Shown one piece after another: positions 5,519-5,723 of a DNA stretch of 5,723 bases (positions are counted from its first letter, which is position 1; the number at the start of each line of letters is the position of its first letter). The notes below the pieces were generated by a model. It was not told the origin of the DNA and searched no databases. It worked only from the letters and a program-made list of their open reading frames with translations. The position numbers were made by a program, and so were the translations under genes. Source of the stretch: an uncultured Selenomonadales bacterium (GTDB lineage: Bacteria; Bacillota; Negativicutes; Selenomonadales; Selenomonadaceae); the NCBI GenBank assembly GCA_937915725.1, contig CALGGV010000292.1, positions 1-5,723 on the forward strand, read 5' to 3'.

Positions 5519-5723
5519 ATGAAAACAATCGAAATGGCAAAAGACAAGGCGTTCAATCTGTTTCTTGACGATATTTACACCGAATCCGCTGCTGCTACCG
5601 AATCCGCTGCTGCTGCCGAATCCGCTGCTGCTACCGAATCCGCTGCTGCTGCCGAATCCGCTGCTGCTACCGACGCGCCCGCCGAAATTAGTTGCGTACC
5701 TAACACCGACGCGGAAAAAATCA
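5519..5723 (+). CDS. Rightward gene of unknown function, 5' part, with Ala-rich tandem repeat
   Basis: Open from ATG at 5519 to the right edge (68 codons, no stop). It starts MKTIEMAKDKAFNLFLDDIY, then five six-residue units (T/A)ESAAA at residues 21-50, then TDAPAEISCVPNTDAEKI. I recognise no family. It is the only rightward gene here and lies behind a perfect consensus promoter (5370-5398), so it probably belongs to the early/replication side of the phage. The start has only a modest Shine-Dalgarno (AAAGTAGG, about 9 nt upstream). The Ala-rich acidic segment looks like a flexible linker. The EISCVPN codons hold a copy of the junction palindrome. The other in-gene copy lies at the very end of the portal gene, so this protein may also end shortly after the window edge. 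Confidence 0.6.
   Translation, partial: MKTIEMAKDKAFNLFLDDIYTESAAATESAAAAESAAATESAAAAESAAATDAPAEISCVPNTDAEKI
5579..5668 (+). repeat. Five 18-bp in-frame tandem repeats
   Basis: Five contiguous units (A/G)CCGAATCCGCTGCTGCT encode (T/A)ESAAA. First bases of the units run A, A, G, A, G, and an ACCGAC follows as the degenerate next unit. The near-identity at DNA level points to recent expansion by slippage or unequal exchange; the reading frame is kept whatever the copy number. Confidence 0.9.
5688..5703 (+). repeat. Junction palindrome, copy F
   Basis: TTAGTTGCGTACCTAA on the + strand, within the codons for EISCVPN of the rightward gene. Its orientation is inverted relative to copies A-E, matching the inverted direction of transcription. 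ACCGACG follows after 1 nt (5705-5711). Confidence 0.7.

Larger units (their letters stand above)
31..5711. repeat. Dispersed 7-mer ACCGACG / CGTCGGT, 27 copies
   Basis: Hand-counted starts. CGTCGGT on the + strand: 31, 214, 329, 460, 667, 1280, 1516, 2170, 2332, 2587, 3110, 3993, 4026, 4185, 4239, 4317, 4525. ACCGACG on the + strand: 128, 1175, 1838, 2771, 3555, 3928, 4970, 5133, 5669, 5705. Fewer than one would be expected by chance from base composition. The copies occur in several reading frames and also between genes. Confidence 0.85.

Overview
This window looks like part of a small phi29-type phage (Picovirinae/Salasmaviridae-like podovirus) of a bacterium that uses strong AGGTGAT-type Shine-Dalgarno sites and sigma70/sigma-A promoters, most likely a Firmicute or a similar gut host. 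Five leftward (- strand) genes recall phi29 virion proteins: portal (upper collar, gp10-like), lower collar (gp11-like), major capsid protein (gp8-like), a short tail protein matching the first part of the gp9 tail knob, and a 614-residue tail/adhesin whose end resembles the gp9 C-terminus. These assignments come from recalled family patterns, not from a search. The order (10, 11, 8, 9N, 9C) differs from phi29 (8, 8.5, 9, 10, 11), and the tail-knob protein appears split over two genes.

Layout. 1-124 is the leader of the next leftward gene and holds a weak AU-rich hairpin and a palindrome. 125-1969 is the tail/adhesin and 2000-2434 the short tail protein. 2435-2611 is a regulatory island with a consensus promoter, an intrinsic terminator and a GC-rich inverted repeat. 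2612-3769 is the capsid gene, 3814-4398 the lower collar and 4379-5329 the portal. 5330-5518 is a control region with two consensus promoters firing at each other. From 5519 a rightward gene of unknown function, containing five 18-bp tandem repeats, runs off the right edge.

The unusual content is in the DNA between and across the genes. (1) A 16-17 bp near-palindrome, TTAGTTA(2-3 nt)TACCTAA on the coding strand, occurs six times: at four junctions of the leftward genes, in the leader at the left edge, and inside the rightward ORF. It keeps one orientation relative to transcription. (2) The 7-mer ACCGACG/CGTCGGT occurs 27 times by hand count, in several reading frames, in both orientations and in non-coding DNA. 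(3) Ahead of the short tail gene, a promoter is followed within about 65 nt by a terminator. An 11-nt segment just upstream of that promoter is perfectly complementary to the terminator's 5' region, so RNA from the capsid gene could antiterminate while RNA from the local promoter would stop. (4) The early/late-like control region has face-to-face promoters with about 50 nt of complementary 5' ends, a switch layout known from phages P2 and 186 but not from phi29.

The virion genes would be made as one leftward transcript from the promoter at 5461-5489, with the island at 2461-2571 adjusting tail-gene expression. The rightward unit is presumably the early/replication side.
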